Notes: generated from the sequence alone by a model not told the origin. Counted from the first letter of the stretch, positions 8,743-17,355 are shown. The stretch: DNA of 64,000 nt from Oceanidesulfovibrio indonesiensis (GCF_007625075.1 NZ_QMIE01000003.1:167326-231325); one strand, 5' to 3'. A program made the numbers and translations.

Positions 8743-9009
8743 TTACGCGGCGGGGACCACGCTGATGCGCGTCTTGACCTTGCGGTTGCGGCGATACTTC
8801 TCGAAGCGGACAACGCCGTCAGACAGCGCGAACAGAGTAAAGTCCTTGCCCAGGCCCACATTCAGACCGGGATGGAACTTGGTGCCGAGCTGACGCACGA
8901 GAATGTTACCGGCCTTCACTTCCTGGCCGGCAAAGCGCTTGACGCCTCGTCTTTGACCTTGTGAGTCGCGACCGTTTCTTGAACTGCCGCCTGCTTTTTT
9001 ATGTGCCAT
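8743..9009 (-). CDS. rpmA: 50S ribosomal protein L27
   Basis: The product has 88 residues, normal for L27. The N-terminus [16 protein letters not shown] carries the conserved tail that reaches the peptidyl-transferase centre, with no cleavable leader like that of Firmicutes. [19 protein letters not shown] and [11 protein letters not shown] complete the signature. It lies between rplU and obgE in the common bacterial order. Confidence 0.98.
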   Translation of the reverse strand: MAHKKAGGSSRNGRDSQGQRRGVKRFAGQEVKAGNILVRQLGTKFHPGLNVGLGKDFTLFALSDGVVRFEKYRRNRKVKTRISVVPAA

Positions 9010-9050
9010 GGCCTGCCTCCGTACTGGGTCCGTGCTAAAAGGTGGACCCT

Positions 9051-9356
9051 TTAGTTGATGGCCTTGATCTTGAGAGTGGTGTAGTCCTGACGGTGGCCCT
9101 GCTTCTTGCGGGAGTCGTTGCGGCGCCACTTGTGGAACACAACGATCTTCTTGCCGCGGCCGTGGTCAACGACCTCGCAGGTCACCTTGGCGTTCTCCAG
9201 GTAGGGCGCACCCACCTCCACGGAATCGCCGCCCTTCATGAGCACCTTGTCCAGAGTCACTTCGCTTCCAGGCTCGGCCTGCAGCCGCTCCACGCGAATC
9301 ACCTGGTCCTGCTCCACCCGATATTGCTTTCCGCCGGTCTCTATAATGGCATACAT
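9051..9356 (-). CDS. rplU: 50S ribosomal protein L21
   Basis: The product has 101 residues, normal for L21. It starts [18 protein letters not shown] and ends with the RNA-binding [21 protein letters not shown] segment. It binds 23S rRNA with L20. It is the first gene of the operon and has a CGGAG ribosome site and a promoter directly upstream. Confidence 0.98.
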   Translation of the reverse strand: MYAIIETGGKQYRVEQDQVIRVERLQAEPGSEVTLDKVLMKGGDSVEVGAPYLENAKVTCEVVDHGRGKKIVVFHKWRRNDSRKKQGHRQDYTTLKIKAIN

Positions 9357-9385
9357 GGTTCAAACTCCGTTGTTGGAAGAAGGGG

Positions 9386-9415
9386 TATATGCCCCATCTC
9401 CCCCTTGTCCGTCAA
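9386..9415 (-). promoter_or_regulatory. Promoter of the rplU-rpmA-obgE-proB operon
   Basis: On the minus strand TTGACG (9410-9415) and CATATA (9386-9391) are 18 bases apart and lead to a short leader of about 25 bases before the rplU ATG. Confidence 0.6.
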
Positions 9416-9434
9416 CCCCTCTGCGTGGGAAAAA

Positions 9435-10436
9435 TCAGCGGTAATCGGAGAAAAATTGCAGGATGCGCGCGGTGGCGTCCGGCCTGCGTTCCGGCTGCGG
9501 CGCACCGCCGCCTGCCGGCCGTCCGCCGGGCCAGGCATGCCCGCCTTCGGTCACGGTAAGCAGACTCACCACCAGATCGTCCCGGCATTGATCGAACCGG
9601 TCCTCCACCCAGCCGTCCCCGGAGTCGCGCGTGGGTTCCACGCCGCACTCCGCGAGTTTGCCCCAATACGCCGTGGAGCGCAGCACGGAATTGTCCTGGC
9701 GAGCGCGACCGTCCCACGGCTTGGGCACGCCCCCGCCGAAGTACGGGACCGACTCGTCCTTGAGACCATGGACGATAAGCACCGGCAGCGCCTGGGCAGG
9801 ATCGCACCCCGGAGCTTCCAGCGTGCCGCCCACCACGGCCATGCCCGCCAGCCACCTGGTGCCCGCGCAGGCGACATGATGCGCCATCTTACCCCCCGCG
9901 CCGAAGCCCACGAGGAACATCTTGCCCCGTTTGGCCTCGCCCTGATCAAAATAATGATCGAGCACGTCCTGGATAAAACCCACGTCGTCCACACCCTGGG
10001 AACGCGCCGGTTCGCAGCAGTTGCCGGCATTCCATGTAGCGCCGCTCTCGGGTCCGGTGCCCCGCGGCGCAAGCACCATGTAGCCTTCGTACGTGGCCTG
10101 GGAAGGCATGCCGGTGATGCGCTCCACCTCCTCGGGTTCCCAGCCGCTGCCGTGCAGGAACACGATGGTAGGATGCGGTCCTTTGCCGGTCGGCCGCCAG
10201 ACCATGACCTCCCGTCCGTTCACGGTCTCGATGGCCGCATCGCCGGTGTCGTCGCCAATGAGCGGTTCCTGAACGGCGCATCCCGCCGCGGCGAGCAACG
10301 CGGAGCACGCCAGCAATGCGAAGAGCACGCCGATGAGGCTCCTCCCATTGCCCGAAAAGGAACTGTGCGATACACGGAGATTTCGATCAGACGGCCGATT
10401 ATTGACAGCCAGACCAATTCGAGGAGTGAATTTCAT
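9435..10436 (-). CDS. PHB-depolymerase/LpqC-type esterase, predicted lipoprotein
   Basis: From the ATG at 10436 the product has about 333 residues. A hydrophobic segment ending ALLAAAGC gives a lipobox cysteine, so the enzyme should be membrane-anchored outside the cytoplasm. The alpha/beta-hydrolase core shows an oxyanion strand TIVFLHGSGWEPEE, a LVGFGAGGKMAHHVA segment at the nucleophile elbow (G-x-G-x-G, where serine is usual), LPVLIVHGLKDESVPYFGGG with the acid, and a late GGHAWPGG histidine motif. The missing elbow serine leaves catalysis uncertain. The start overlaps the divergent TPR gene in a shared CATG, so translation may instead begin at a GTG close to the lipobox region. Confidence 0.75.
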   Translation of the reverse strand: MKFTPRIGLAVNNRPSDRNLRVSHSSFSGNGRSLIGVLFALLACSALLAAAGCAVQEPLIGDDTGDAAIETVNGREVMVWRPTGKGPHPTIVFLHGSGWEPEEVERITGMPSQATYEGYMVLAPRGTGPESGATWNAGNCCEPARSQGVDDVGFIQDVLDHYFDQGEAKRGKMFLVGFGAGGKMAHHVACAGTRWLAGMAVVGGTLEAPGCDPAQALPVLIVHGLKDESVPYFGGGVPKPWDGRARQDNSVLRSTAYWGKLAECGVEPTRDSGDGWVEDRFDQCRDDLVVSLLTVTEGGHAWPGGRPAGGGAPQPERRPDATARILQFFSDYR

Positions 10437-11388
10437 GGAGCGTTTCCTTTGCATTATAAATCGCTGTATTGCGAGCCACTCTGCCAAAAGCACGGCTCTC
10501 GCAGCCGGTGTCCTTCTGCTCGCGCTTGCGGCTGCGGGGCTCACGGCTGCGCCCGCCCACGCCGACGCCAGGGACGACATCCTCATCGGCCTGGAAGCAG
10601 CACGCCGCGGCGCGCACGAGGCTGCCATGCGCTACTATACCAAAGCCATGGAATCCGGAGAACTGTCCTCTCATGATCTGGGCATGGCGTACAAAGCCAG
10701 GGCCCTCAGCTATCACGATACCGGCCATCCGGACAAGGCATTGAGCGATTTCGAACAGGCGGCCAAACTCACCCCCGGCGATCCTGACATATATTACAAC
10801 CGTGCCCAGATTCTGCAAGCCCGCGGACAACAGGAAGAAGCGGACAAGGACCTGCAACGGGCCGCCCAGGGCTTCGCCCAGCGGGGCAATGCGTACATCG
10901 ACCACGAAAAATACGACGCCGCCATCTCCGATTTGACCAAGGCCCTGCTTTTCGCTCCGGATTCTGCTGACCTCTACATTGTACGGGGGCTGGCCTACAA
11001 GCTCAACGGTTCCCTGGACAAGGCCACGGACGACTACACCCGCGCCATCGAGCTCGCTCCGGATGACCCGCTGCCATACATGAACCGAGCCAACACGCTG
11101 CTCAAGGCGGAACAATACGGCATGGCGCTGATGGACTACGACAAGGCCATCGAGCTCGATCCGAAGTATGCGGACGCGTACTTCAACCGCGCCACGGCGT
11201 ACGAAAAGATTCTGGAAGACGAGAAAGCTGTCGAGGATTACACCATGGCCATCAAGATCAATCCCGAAGATGCCATGGCCTACAAGCGGCGCGGCGAGTT
11301 GCGGAAGGGAATGGGCCAGAATTCTCTCGCCGATAAGGACTTTGCCAAGGCTTTCAAGATCGACCCGAATCTGGACACGGCAAACTGA
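10435..11388 (+). CDS. Exported TPR-repeat protein
   Basis: The product has 317 residues. A signal peptide (ALAAGVLLLALAAAGLTAAPAHA) probably ends near residue 47. The rest is about eight 34-residue TPR units with the W/A-x-G-Y-A-pattern, for example IYYNRAQILQARGQQEEA, LYIVRGLAYKLNGSLDKA and AYFNRATAYEKILEDEKA. It should be a periplasmic scaffold; no enzymatic domain is present. The ATG at 10435 has a GAGGAG site eight bases upstream. It heads a plus-strand run with the lipoprotein gene 35 bases downstream. Confidence 0.88.
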   Translation: MERFLCIINRCIASHSAKSTALAAGVLLLALAAAGLTAAPAHADARDDILIGLEAARRGAHEAAMRYYTKAMESGELSSHDLGMAYKARALSYHDTGHPDKALSDFEQAAKLTPGDPDIYYNRAQILQARGQQEEADKDLQRAAQGFAQRGNAYIDHEKYDAAISDLTKALLFAPDSADLYIVRGLAYKLNGSLDKATDDYTRAIELAPDDPLPYMNRANTLLKAEQYGMALMDYDKAIELDPKYADAYFNRATAYEKILEDEKAVEDYTMAIKINPEDAMAYKRRGELRKGMGQNSLADKDFAKAFKIDPNLDTAN

Positions 11389-11423
11389 CGCACCGTCCGA
11401 TGCCATTTAAGTAAGGAATACCC

Positions 11424-11957
11424 ATGCGACTTCACTGCAAATCCATCGCGCTGCTCGCTCTTACGTGCCTCGCCCTGTGTTTCGTTGCCGGATGCACCGA
11501 GCCCCCGGCCGAGCCCGTCCAGCTCAAGTCCTTCTCCCTCGATACCGCCGATGCCGTAATCGATGCTGAAGCGGTGCGTGTGGAGACAAACACGGCCTGC
11601 GAAGGCGGCGCCTGCCTTCGCGTGGAAACTTCGGGTCCGAAAAAGATCCGGCTTTTCGTGCTGGACGATATAAGCGTGGAAGACGCATTCCTGATCTTCC
11701 AGGCCAAGGTGCGCTCGCAAGACCTCGCCGGCACGGCCTACCTGGAGATGTGGTGCGTTTTCGAAGGACAGGGCGAGTACTTTTCCCGTGCGCTGAACAC
11801 GGCCGCCACCGGCGATACCGAATGGCTTCTTCAGACCGCGCCGTTCCGTCTGGAGAAAGGACAGAACCCGGACCAGGTACTGCTCAACCTGGTGATCGAA
11901 GGCCCGGGCACGGTCTGGATAGATGATGCCGGCCTGTACCGCGCGCCACTGCAGTAG
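11424..11957 (+). CDS. Predicted lipoprotein of unknown function
   Basis: The product has 177 residues. The N-terminus MRLHCKSIALLALTCLALCFVAGC has a clear lipobox with Cys24. The mature part is beta-rich and ends with a jelly-roll-like pattern (AYLEMWCVFEGQGEYFSRAL, LLNLVIEGPGTVWIDDAGLY) reminiscent of carbohydrate-binding modules, but I cannot assign a family. Two cysteines (CEGGACLR) may form a disulphide in the periplasm. It follows the TPR gene closely and may be part of the same transcript. Confidence 0.75.
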   Translation: MRLHCKSIALLALTCLALCFVAGCTEPPAEPVQLKSFSLDTADAVIDAEAVRVETNTACEGGACLRVETSGPKKIRLFVLDDISVEDAFLIFQAKVRSQDLAGTAYLEMWCVFEGQGEYFSRALNTAATGDTEWLLQTAPFRLEKGQNPDQVLLNLVIEGPGTVWIDDAGLYRAPLQ

Positions 11958-11978
11958 GCGTCCGTTCCCTAAAGAACC

Positions 11979-13223
11979 GTGACACAACGAGCCATGCCCA
12001 GCAACGAATCCGGAGACGCACCGTCCAGAATTGTGGACAGCCTGAGTGGCCGTGATGCATCATACGAGGTTCATCTGCAGAATCTCGAATGCTCCTGCGA
12101 AGAATGGCGGAATTGCCGTTCGCGGTTGCCTGCCGGCGACCTGAGGCGTTGTTGCAGGCACCTGGTGTACGCTTTGGCGCGTGAGCCAGAGCAGGGACCG
12201 GCGAATCTGGCCGGCCAGACCCGCACCGTCTCCCGGTTCAAGCGGCTCGCCGCCAAACGTGAAGGTTTCCCGCTGTGCCGGCGCATTCTCCCCGTCGCCG
12301 TGCCTATAGGCGGGGGCAAGAAAGCCGACGCCGACCTTTTCTTTCCGCTCGATCCCGTCGCGATTCCATGGGTTACGGTGCTCATCGGCAAGACCGTATT
12401 CCGCTACCACCCGGCCGAGGACCGCTGGGCCAACGACGACGTCCCGCCCAAACCGATTCGTGATGAGCTGGAGCTGCGGATTCACAAAGCCCTGAACCAG
12501 GAGCAGGCCGCCCGCAAGGATAGTGTTCCCGAGAATGCCGAGCGCCGCGCACCGGCTCCCACCCCATCTGCCGCGATATCCAAGACGGGCCACATCGACG
12601 CCGGCGAGCCGGCATCCGATACGGACGCCGGCTCCGGGAAAAAGCCGCTGCGTTTCGAGACGTCCGCCCCGACTGAGACACGGAAGCGGCGCAAGCGACG
12701 CGGCTGGCTGATATTTCTGGTGATCCTGCTGGGCGGCGTGCTGTACTGGACCGACAACGTCACCATGCCGCCCCTTTCCAACAAGGCGGATGGCCCGGTA
12801 ATCTCCGGTGAGCAGCCCCTGCCCGGAAGGCCCGACGTCGCCGCACCCGATGTGCACCCTCCGCTGGAACCGCCCCTGCCCCGGGATTCCGAGGTGGGCA
12901 CTTCCGCCGCCGGCAACCCCCCGGCAGGCGATCCGCCGGAGTGGGACCTGCGCGAGCCGCTTTCAAACGCCTCCCTCGCCGCGGACCTGCTGGAACTCAT
13001 CGAACGGGACCCGGACCGCGGACGCTACACCCTCTCACGTAAGGTCCAGGGCGGCACCCTGCTCTTCGGCGCTGACCTCGATCTGGACGTAGTCTTCCGC
13101 ATCTACAGGGGCGACGACGGCGCGGAACGCAGGGACCGCTGGATCGGCCACGTCCGCCACCGGCTCCGGAGCGCCGCTGACGGCGGCAGCCTGGACGCCG
13201 TGCCCGCCCAGGGCGCTAGCTAA
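11979..13223 (+). CDS. SWIM-type zinc-finger protein with a single membrane segment
   Basis: The product has 414 residues if the GTG at 11979 is used; an in-frame ATG at 11994 is equally possible and neither has a strong ribosome site. Residues of about 28-66 carry a SWIM-like finger, C-x-C-x(n)-C-x-H (LECSCEEW ... CCRHLVYAL). A basic stretch (RKRRKRRG) precedes one membrane helix (WLIFLVILLGGVLYW) at about 241-257, followed by a proline-rich linker and a small alpha/beta C-terminal domain. SWIM fingers usually bind nucleic acid or protein, so a membrane-tethered finger is unusual. No family is recognised beyond the finger. Confidence 0.7.
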   Translation: MTQRAMPSNESGDAPSRIVDSLSGRDASYEVHLQNLECSCEEWRNCRSRLPAGDLRRCCRHLVYALAREPEQGPANLAGQTRTVSRFKRLAAKREGFPLCRRILPVAVPIGGGKKADADLFFPLDPVAIPWVTVLIGKTVFRYHPAEDRWANDDVPPKPIRDELELRIHKALNQEQAARKDSVPENAERRAPAPTPSAAISKTGHIDAGEPASDTDAGSGKKPLRFETSAPTETRKRRKRRGWLIFLVILLGGVLYWTDNVTMPPLSNKADGPVISGEQPLPGRPDVAAPDVHPPLEPPLPRDSEVGTSAAGNPPAGDPPEWDLREPLSNASLAADLLELIERDPDRGRYTLSRKVQGGTLLFGADLDLDVVFRIYRGDDGAERRDRWIGHVRHRLRSAADGGSLDAVPAQGAS

Positions 13224-13251
13224 CTTCAGGGCTCCTGATGGGGGACGCCAT

Positions 13252-13340
13252 CCGAGGGCTTTGCCCTCGGGCACCCACCAGAGAGCAGTGCTCCCTGGAC
13301 CTATATTGGGTTCGGGACCATTGGCCCCCGGCAGGGGGCC
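13252..13340. repeat. Cluster of three intergenic hairpins
   Basis: Between two convergent genes lie a perfect 8-base stem CCGAGGGC/GCCCTCGG (13252-13259 with 13263-13270), a 9-base stem with one mismatch (13278-13286 with 13290-13298), and a perfect GGCCCCC/GGGGGCC stem (13323-13329 with 13334-13340). The word order resembles the GC-rich intergenic repeat units common in Desulfovibrio genomes. No other copy was seen in this window. Confidence 0.55.
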
Positions 13341-13375
13341 TGAGGGACAGCGTCTCCCAGAACCTGTCGCGGGTG

Positions 13376-14032
13376 CTACACGCCATTTTTCGGACAAATA
13401 TCTTCGAGCGGACATTCCGGGCACTGGGGTTTGCGCGCTTTGCATACCTCCCGGCCCAGGAAGACGAGGTAGTGGTTCAGGTCGCCCCAGCGATCCTGGG
13501 GGAACAGAGCCATGAGGTCGCGCTCGATGCGCTTGACGTCCTGGGACTCGGTGAAGCCTAGCCGATAGGACAGCCGCTTCACATGGGTATCCACGGCCAC
13601 GCCTTCATGAATGCCGAAACACTGGCCGAGGATGATGTTCGCGGTCTTGCGCGCCACGCCGGGCAACCTGGTGAGTTCGGCCAGACTTTTGGGCAGTTCG
13701 CCGCCGAACTCTTGTTCCACCATCTGCGCCGCGGCTTTGAGGTTTTTGGCCTTGTTGCGGAAAAACCCCGTGGAGCGGACGACTTCCTCGATTTCGCCCT
13801 GCTCGGCCTGGGCCAGCGAGGCGGGATCAGGCCAACGCTTGAACAGCTCGGGCGTCACCTTGTTCACCCGCTCGTCCGTGCACTGGGCGGCAAGCACCGT
13901 GGCCACCAGCAGTTCCCAGGGGTTGCGGTGCACAAGGGCGGATTCGGGGTTCTCGTACCGTGCGCCGAGCCGCGCAAGCACTTCCCGTGCGCGCTGCTCC
14001 GGCGGGGACGACGCTTTTAGGGAGGATGCCAT
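13376..14032 (-). CDS. nth: Endonuclease III (DNA glycosylase/AP lyase)
   Basis: The product has 218 residues. It removes oxidised pyrimidines in base-excision repair. The helix-hairpin-helix LTRLPGVARKTANIILG contains the catalytic lysine, and GVAVDTHVKRLSYRLG contains the catalytic aspartate. The C-terminus has the [4Fe-4S] pattern C-x6-C-x2-C-x5-C (CKARKPQCPECPLEDIC). The ATG at 14032 follows a GAGAAGGAT site; an upstream ATG at 14101 is open but does not extend the family alignment. Confidence 0.96.
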   Translation of the reverse strand: MASSLKASSPPEQRAREVLARLGARYENPESALVHRNPWELLVATVLAAQCTDERVNKVTPELFKRWPDPASLAQAEQGEIEEVVRSTGFFRNKAKNLKAAAQMVEQEFGGELPKSLAELTRLPGVARKTANIILGQCFGIHEGVAVDTHVKRLSYRLGFTESQDVKRIERDLMALFPQDRWGDLNHYLVFLGREVCKARKPQCPECPLEDICPKNGV

Positions 14033-14308
14033 ATCCTTCTCTCCTGAATGGTTCCGCCGCGCGAACAAGACAAGCGGCGCATTTTTCGCTATGAGTTGCA
14101 TGGTTTCGGGTCTGTGTGCATGCTTTGGCCTGTGGCAGGGGACGCTTTCGGCCGTACCGGCGGACCGGTTGCATTCCGTTTCCCGCGGCTGGCGGTGCGC
14201 GCATCACCACGCTATCGCGCATGCGCGTGCAGACCATTTTTCGAAACCGGATTCGCCCATCGACGAAGGACATACACGCGCAGTCCGCAAACCCGCAAGG
14301 AGGCTTTC

Positions 14309-14632
14309 GTGTCCCATCTGATCGTTTACATGACAGCCGAGAATCCCGATGAGGCGCGCCGGATATCCGACATGCTCATCGAGAAGCGCCTTGCCGCCTG
14401 CTGCAACATCTTCGAGCCCATGCAGGCCGTGTTCTGGTGGGAAGGCGCCGCCCAGAGCGAACGCGAAACCGCCTTCATCGCCAAGACCACCACGGAACGC
14501 TTCGCCGAGCTCAAAGCCGCGGTGCTGGACGCGCACAGCTACGATGTTCCGTGCATCGTGGCGATGCCCATCGTGGACGGCAATTCCGAGTTCCTGGACT
14601 GGATCGGCGAACAGACCCGCGCGCAATCCTGA
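14309..14632 (+). CDS. cutA: CutA-family divalent-ion tolerance protein
   Basis: The product has 107 residues, normal for CutA. Conserved pieces are LIVYMTAENPDEARRIS, LAACCNIFEPMQAVFWWEG and the C-terminal SYDVPCIVAMPIVDGNSEFLDWI. CutA forms trimers; its part in copper tolerance is debated. The GTG at 14309 is chosen because AAGGAGG ends five bases upstream. The pfkB-type gene follows 59 bases later on the same strand. Confidence 0.93.
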   Translation: MSHLIVYMTAENPDEARRISDMLIEKRLAACCNIFEPMQAVFWWEGAAQSERETAFIAKTTTERFAELKAAVLDAHSYDVPCIVAMPIVDGNSEFLDWIGEQTRAQS

Positions 14633-14691
14633 CGCGCCGCGGCCCGGTCCCTGTCCATTTCGCCAACCGAAACAAAGGAGTTTGTTCTTTC

Positions 14692-15627
14692 ATGTCCATC
14701 TACATTTCCGGATCTGTCGCCTTCGACCGCATCATGACCTTTCCCGGACAGTTTTCCGACCATATCCTGCCGGACAAGCTGCACATCCTGAACGTGTGCT
14801 TCCTCGTGGACGGCCTCACAGAAAAGTTCGGCGGCACAGCGGGCAACATCGCCTACACGCTTTCGCTGCTGGGCAGGAAGCCCACGGTCATCGCCACCTG
14901 CGGCCGCGACTTCGGTCCCTACGAGAAGCACATGCGCAAGCACGGGCTTCCTCTGGACGGAATCCGCGTCATCGATGAGGAACTCACCGCCGGCGCCTAC
15001 ATCACCACGGACAAGAAAGACAACCAGATCACAGGCTTCAACCCCGGCGCCATGAAACACTCCGCCGACTTCAAGGTGGACCCCGTGCGCGTGAAGGACA
15101 CCTGGGCCATCTGCTCCCCGGGCAACATGAACGACATGCTCGGCCTGCCGCAACGCTACAAGGAAATCGGCGTGCCCTACATTTTCGACCCGGGCCAGCA
15201 GATCACCGCCATCGACGGCAAGGACATGGCCAAGGCCATCACCGGCGCGGCCATCCTCATCGCCAACGACTACGAGATGGAGATGATCCGCAAGAACACC
15301 GGCCTTACCATGGCCGAGGTCCGCGAACGCGCCGAGACCGTCATCGTCACCCTGGGCGAGAAGGGTTCCGTCATCTACTCCGGCGACGGCGAGACCGAGG
15401 TGCCCTCCGCCCCTGCCAAGACAGTGCTCGATCCCACGGGCGCAGGCGACGCCTACCGCGCCGGTCTCCTTTACGGCCTCACCGAAGGCCAGGATATGGA
15501 TACGTCCTGCCGCATTGGCGCCGTGTGCGCGGCCTACTGCGTGGAACAGCACGGCACGCAGGAGCATTCGTTCGATCTGGCCGGCTGCAAGGAGCGCTAT
15601 GGCAAGGCATTCGGCACCACCTGGTAG
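14692..15627 (+). CDS. PfkB-family carbohydrate/nucleoside kinase
   Basis: The product has 311 residues. The fold starts IYISGSVAFDRIMTFPG, includes the substrate-side GGTAGNIAYTLSLLG near residue 48, and ends with the catalytic DPTGAGDAYRAGLLYGL motif in which the second aspartate is the base. The sequence is nearer the adenosine-kinase side of the family than to phosphofructokinase, but substrate cannot be read from sequence. It has an AAAGGAG site and leads a three-gene run with the APH-like and APS-kinase-like genes. Confidence 0.85.
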   Translation: MSIYISGSVAFDRIMTFPGQFSDHILPDKLHILNVCFLVDGLTEKFGGTAGNIAYTLSLLGRKPTVIATCGRDFGPYEKHMRKHGLPLDGIRVIDEELTAGAYITTDKKDNQITGFNPGAMKHSADFKVDPVRVKDTWAICSPGNMNDMLGLPQRYKEIGVPYIFDPGQQITAIDGKDMAKAITGAAILIANDYEMEMIRKNTGLTMAEVRERAETVIVTLGEKGSVIYSGDGETEVPSAPAKTVLDPTGAGDAYRAGLLYGLTEGQDMDTSCRIGAVCAAYCVEQHGTQEHSFDLAGCKERYGKAFGTTW

Positions 15628-15667
15628 CTCCGATACAACATAAACCAAGAAGGAGAGCGCCTCCGAC

Positions 15668-16783
15668 ATGATCGAACTCAAAACCGATCGCCTCCAGGCC
15701 TTCCTCGAAGAAACCTTCGGCCCTGGGGCCCGGCTTCTCGGCGTCAGCGAGATCGGCAAGCCCGGCGACCAGGGCGTCAAGCGGTTCGGCTACGGCAAGC
15801 CGGTTCTCGTGAGCTACGAGGTTGCCGGCGAGCCGCAGGAGGCGGTGCTCTCCACCATGCGCGGCGACAAGTACGGCCACCAGTTTTACTGGGACCGCGC
15901 CGCCATCCTTATGTTCCAGCACGAGACGAGCGGGGACCTGGAGAAACACGCCAGGTCCCTCGCCCTCGGCTACATCGACGCACGCGACGCGCTCCACCCC
16001 GTGCGCGACGTGAAGGAATTTTTCCTGCTCGTGGAAAAGCTGCCGGGATACGACTATTTCCGCGACCTCGAACGCATTGCCGGCGGCGACTTCCGGACCG
16101 AGGACGCGACCCGCGTCCGCGAGTTCTCACGCTGGCTCGCGCGCATACACACCCAGAAGCTGGACGACCCCCATCTGTATTACCGCCGCATCCGCAACCT
16201 CATCGGCTCTGACGAGTGCATCCTCGGCCTGATAGACGAGGCGTTCCCGCAGGAGTACGAGGCGTATCCGCCTGAGCGGTTCCGTACGTTGGAGCGCCGG
16301 CTCATCGACTGGCGCTGGAAGCTCAAGCGCTACGCCCACAGGCTTTCGGCCGTGCACGGCGATTTCCACCCCTGGAACGTGCTCGTGGACAGCAGCGGCG
16401 ACTTCCGGGTGCTGGACCGCAGCCGCGGCGCATGGGGCGAGCCGGCCGGAGATCTCGCCGCCATGGCCGTGAATTTCCTTCTCTTCGGCATCCTCCACGA
16501 TCATCCCGGCGACCCAGAAGCCCTGCCACGGCTGGACGGACCCTTCCGCCAGCTGTTCGAGATCCTGTTCGAGGAGTACATTCAAGCGACCGGCGATACG
16601 GAGATTTTCGAGGTCCTGGCCCCGTTTTTCGTGTTCCGCTGTCTTGTGGTCGCCTCGCCGGAATGGTATCCGGACCATCCGCCCGCCGTGCGGCGCGGCC
16701 TGTTCGAATTCATGGAACGGGTGCTGGACGAGGACGTCTTTGATCCGACGTGCGTGAACAAATATCTCGTGGGGAGCTGTTGA
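15668..16783 (+). CDS. APH-like phosphotransferase of unknown substrate
   Basis: The product has 371 residues. The C-lobe holds the aminoglycoside-phosphotransferase signature VHGDFHPWNVLVD, with the catalytic aspartate near residue 236, and a metal site VLDRSRGAWGEPAGDLA about 18 residues later. The N-lobe is atypical and has no obvious glycine loop; Lys/Arg candidates lie in AVLSTMRGDKYG. Resistance is not implied: this fold also phosphorylates sugars, choline and proteins. The stop codon overlaps the start of the next kinase gene (TGATG), so the two are translationally coupled. Confidence 0.8.
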   Translation: MIELKTDRLQAFLEETFGPGARLLGVSEIGKPGDQGVKRFGYGKPVLVSYEVAGEPQEAVLSTMRGDKYGHQFYWDRAAILMFQHETSGDLEKHARSLALGYIDARDALHPVRDVKEFFLLVEKLPGYDYFRDLERIAGGDFRTEDATRVREFSRWLARIHTQKLDDPHLYYRRIRNLIGSDECILGLIDEAFPQEYEAYPPERFRTLERRLIDWRWKLKRYAHRLSAVHGDFHPWNVLVDSSGDFRVLDRSRGAWGEPAGDLAAMAVNFLLFGILHDHPGDPEALPRLDGPFRQLFEILFEEYIQATGDTEIFEVLAPFFVFRCLVVASPEWYPDHPPAVRRGLFEFMERVLDEDVFDPTCVNKYLVGSC

Positions 16784-17355
16784 TGGTGTCTGGCTGCGCC
16801 GTGTGGCTCACCGGCCTTCCCGGGGCCGGCAAGTCCACCATCGCCGAAATGGTCCGTGACGAGCTCATCGCGCGCTCCAAGCAGGCTATCCTCCTGTCCA
16901 TGGACGAACGCCGAAGAAAATACGTTCCCAGGCCGACCTACACGCCTGACGACCGCCGCGTGGCTTACGAAAAATTCGCCGAAGAAGCGGCCAGGCTCGC
17001 AGCCAAGGACTTCGTCGTGGTCATGGACGGCACTGGCCACAAGAAATCCATGCGCGACTACGCCCGCAAGCTCGTGCCCTGCTTTTGCGAAGTATACCTG
17101 AAGTGCTCGCTCGAAACGGCCATCCAGCGCGAAAGCGAACGGCCCGAAGGCCTGGTCATGGCCGGCCTCTACGAAAAAGCCCTGGAGCGTCAACGCACCG
17201 GCGAGGACGTGGACGGTCTGGGCGAGGTCATCGGCGTGGATTCACCCTATGAAGAGAATCCGGAGGCCGAGTTGGTCATCGACGTGGACGAGACGTCGCC
17301 GGAGGACGCGTGCGCCATGATCGTCGACCTGCTGGAATCCCTTCCGGTGAACTGA
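16783..17355 (+). CDS. APS-kinase-like P-loop kinase
   Basis: The product has 190 residues. The P-loop is WLTGLPGAGKSTIAEMV at about 8-24. The rest follows the adenylylsulphate kinase layout, but the family's D-G-D-x-x-R motif is replaced by LSMDERRRK and the F-I-S-P segment is absent, with VVMDGTGHKKSMRDYAR instead. The substrate is therefore probably not APS itself. The ATG at 16783 shares a base with the preceding stop and has a GGGGAG site. Sulphate reducers activate sulphate by ATP sulphurylase without needing PAPS, so another role is likely. Confidence 0.8.
   Translation: MVSGCAVWLTGLPGAGKSTIAEMVRDELIARSKQAILLSMDERRRKYVPRPTYTPDDRRVAYEKFAEEAARLAAKDFVVVMDGTGHKKSMRDYARKLVPCFCEVYLKCSLETAIQRESERPEGLVMAGLYEKALERQRTGEDVDGLGEVIGVDSPYEENPEAELVIDVDETSPEDACAMIVDLLESLPVN

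Noticed and set aside
15668-16783. An aminoglycoside-resistance gene
   Set aside because: The APH signature alone does not indicate resistance; the protein sits in a metabolic-looking kinase operon and has an atypical N-lobe.
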